DNA of 64,000 nt from Petrimonas sp. IBARAKI (lineage in GTDB: Bacteria > Bacteroidota > Bacteroidia > Bacteroidales > Dysgonomonadaceae). The first letter of the stretch is position 1. Every line of letters begins with the position of its first letter. A program made the translations under genes and the position numbers. Where the stretch lies: contig AP018040.2 in NCBI GenBank assembly GCA_002356435.2, forward strand, positions 2,294,001-2,358,000. Direction: 5' to 3'. Below, piece by piece: positions 63,487-64,000 of this stretch. The notes below the pieces were generated by a model, which searched no databases, had not been told where the DNA came from, and saw nothing but the letters and a program-made list of their open reading frames with translations.

Positions 63487-64000
63487 ATGAAGAAGTATTT
63501 TGTATTTATTCTGCTGCTCACAACTGCGTTTTTTACGGCCTGCACGCCCGAGACCGTTATCGATGAAACTGAACTTCCGGCAAAGGAAGCCAAGCGTATT
63601 CTGATCCTTTCCGAAGGATTTTACGGAGACAACAGCGCGTCGCTTGCGCATTACGACTTTGATAAACAGGTATTGACCAAGGATTATTTCACGTCTGTCA
63701 ACCAAAGGGGTTTGGGCGACACAGCCAACGACGCCATCCGGTACGGAGCCAAAATCTACGTTGTGGTCAACTCGTCCAGCACCGTTGAGGTGATTGCCGC
63801 TAACACGGGGAAATCACTGAAACAGATCCCGATGAAAACCGCTACTAACCAGGCAAAGCAACCCCGGTATGCCGCGGCTTACGGAGGAAAAGTGTATGTC
63901 ACTTCACACGATGACACCGTCACCCGCATCGACACCACAACGCTGAGCATAGACGGTTCGGTGCAGGTGGGAGCAGATCCCGAAGGCATCTGTATCGCCA
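63487..64000 (+). CDS. BtuG-like beta-propeller surface lipoprotein, cut by window edge
   Basis: The ATG at 63487 lies 12 bp after the btuB stop. The lipobox is FFTAC (Cys20). The visible 171 residues show propeller blades of the YncE/DUF5074 type: LILSEGFYGDNSASLAHYDF, GDTANDAIRYGAKIYVVVNS, AAAYGGKVYVTSHDDTVTRI. In Bacteroides such lipoproteins (BtuG) cap BtuB and bind cobalamin very tightly. The assignment rests on the blades and on position; the C-terminus is outside the window. Confidence 0.85.
   Translation, partial: MKKYFVFILLLTTAFFTACTPETVIDETELPAKEAKRILILSEGFYGDNSASLAHYDFDKQVLTKDYFTSVNQRGLGDTANDAIRYGAKIYVVVNSSSTVEVIAANTGKSLKQIPMKTATNQAKQPRYAAAYGGKVYVTSHDDTVTRIDTTTLSIDGSVQVGADPEGICIA

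Noticed and set aside
1-64000. CRISPR arrays, tRNA or rRNA genes, insertion sequences, integrases
   Set aside because: I looked for regularly spaced repeats, cloverleaf-like sequences and transposase or integrase motifs and saw none that I can support, including at the island ends.

Overview
The window looks like a chromosome segment from an anaerobic member of the Bacteroidales. The reasons are three SusC/SusD pairs, many lipoproteins with a plain lipobox, promoter -7 boxes of the Bacteroidetes TAnnTTTG type, an almost complete lack of Shine-Dalgarno sequences, and a core gene string (folK-queA-truB-uppP-DUF3098-ftsX) typical of this order. A Dysgonomonadaceae-like genus is plausible, but the sequence alone does not prove it.

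Layout. (1) 1-2949 is left flank: a truncated patatin-like phospholipase and two unrecognised lipoproteins. (2) About 3073-46503 is an accessory island, flanked by a 91-bp direct repeat made from the 3' end of folK (2982-3072 and 46504-46594). The intact folK lies on the right, and a displaced folK C-terminus lies on the left. The island is a mosaic: mostly AT-rich, with GC-richer blocks at 3.35-5.07 kb and 39.5-41.95 kb. (3) 46.5-61.0 kb is core chromosome: folK-queA-truB-uppP-DUF3098-ftsX; cca-SGNH-terC; a lipoprotein; and an operon with an HPr-kinase-like protein, an S24/S26 peptidase-like protein, a PqqD-like protein, a nucleotidyltransferase and an ABC exporter. (4) 61.0-64 kb is a cobalamin riboswitch followed by a BtuB-type receptor and a BtuG-like surface lipoprotein.

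The island is essentially one large glycan-utilisation system on the minus strand. Operon A runs from susC (19658) down to 3350. It encodes SusC/SusD, a GHL6-like enzyme, a large unclassified TIM-barrel lipoprotein, a creatinase/prolidase-fold protein, a CE4 deacetylase, RhaM, a mutarotase-like protein, a RhaT-type symporter, a PIG-L deacetylase and a NagB-like deaminase. Operon C runs from susC (37548) down to about 19996. It has two tandem SusC/SusD pairs, a paralogue of the large TIM-barrel lipoprotein, another barrel enzyme, a Gfo/Idh/MocA oxidoreductase and a lipoprotein. Operon B runs from 45974 down to 42298. It encodes an oxidoreductase, a sugar isomerase, a broken beta-lactamase-family gene and a UroD-family methyltransferase. 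Next to it lies a corrinoid module of methyltransferase, corrinoid protein and MetH-type activation domain.

All three operons carry the same regulatory site: two 7-bp half-sites (TTGCGCA-type) exactly 21 bp apart, placed at the same distance (30 bp) from a TTnnTTTG -7-like box. An XylR/AraC-type regulator (37836-38990) is encoded beside one of them and is the obvious candidate to bind. My reading is a XylR-controlled regulon for a rhamnose-containing, possibly N-acetylated and O-methylated glycan, with corrinoid-dependent demethylation as part of the pathway. The operator pattern and gene families are visible in the sequence. The substrate and the demethylation role are inference.
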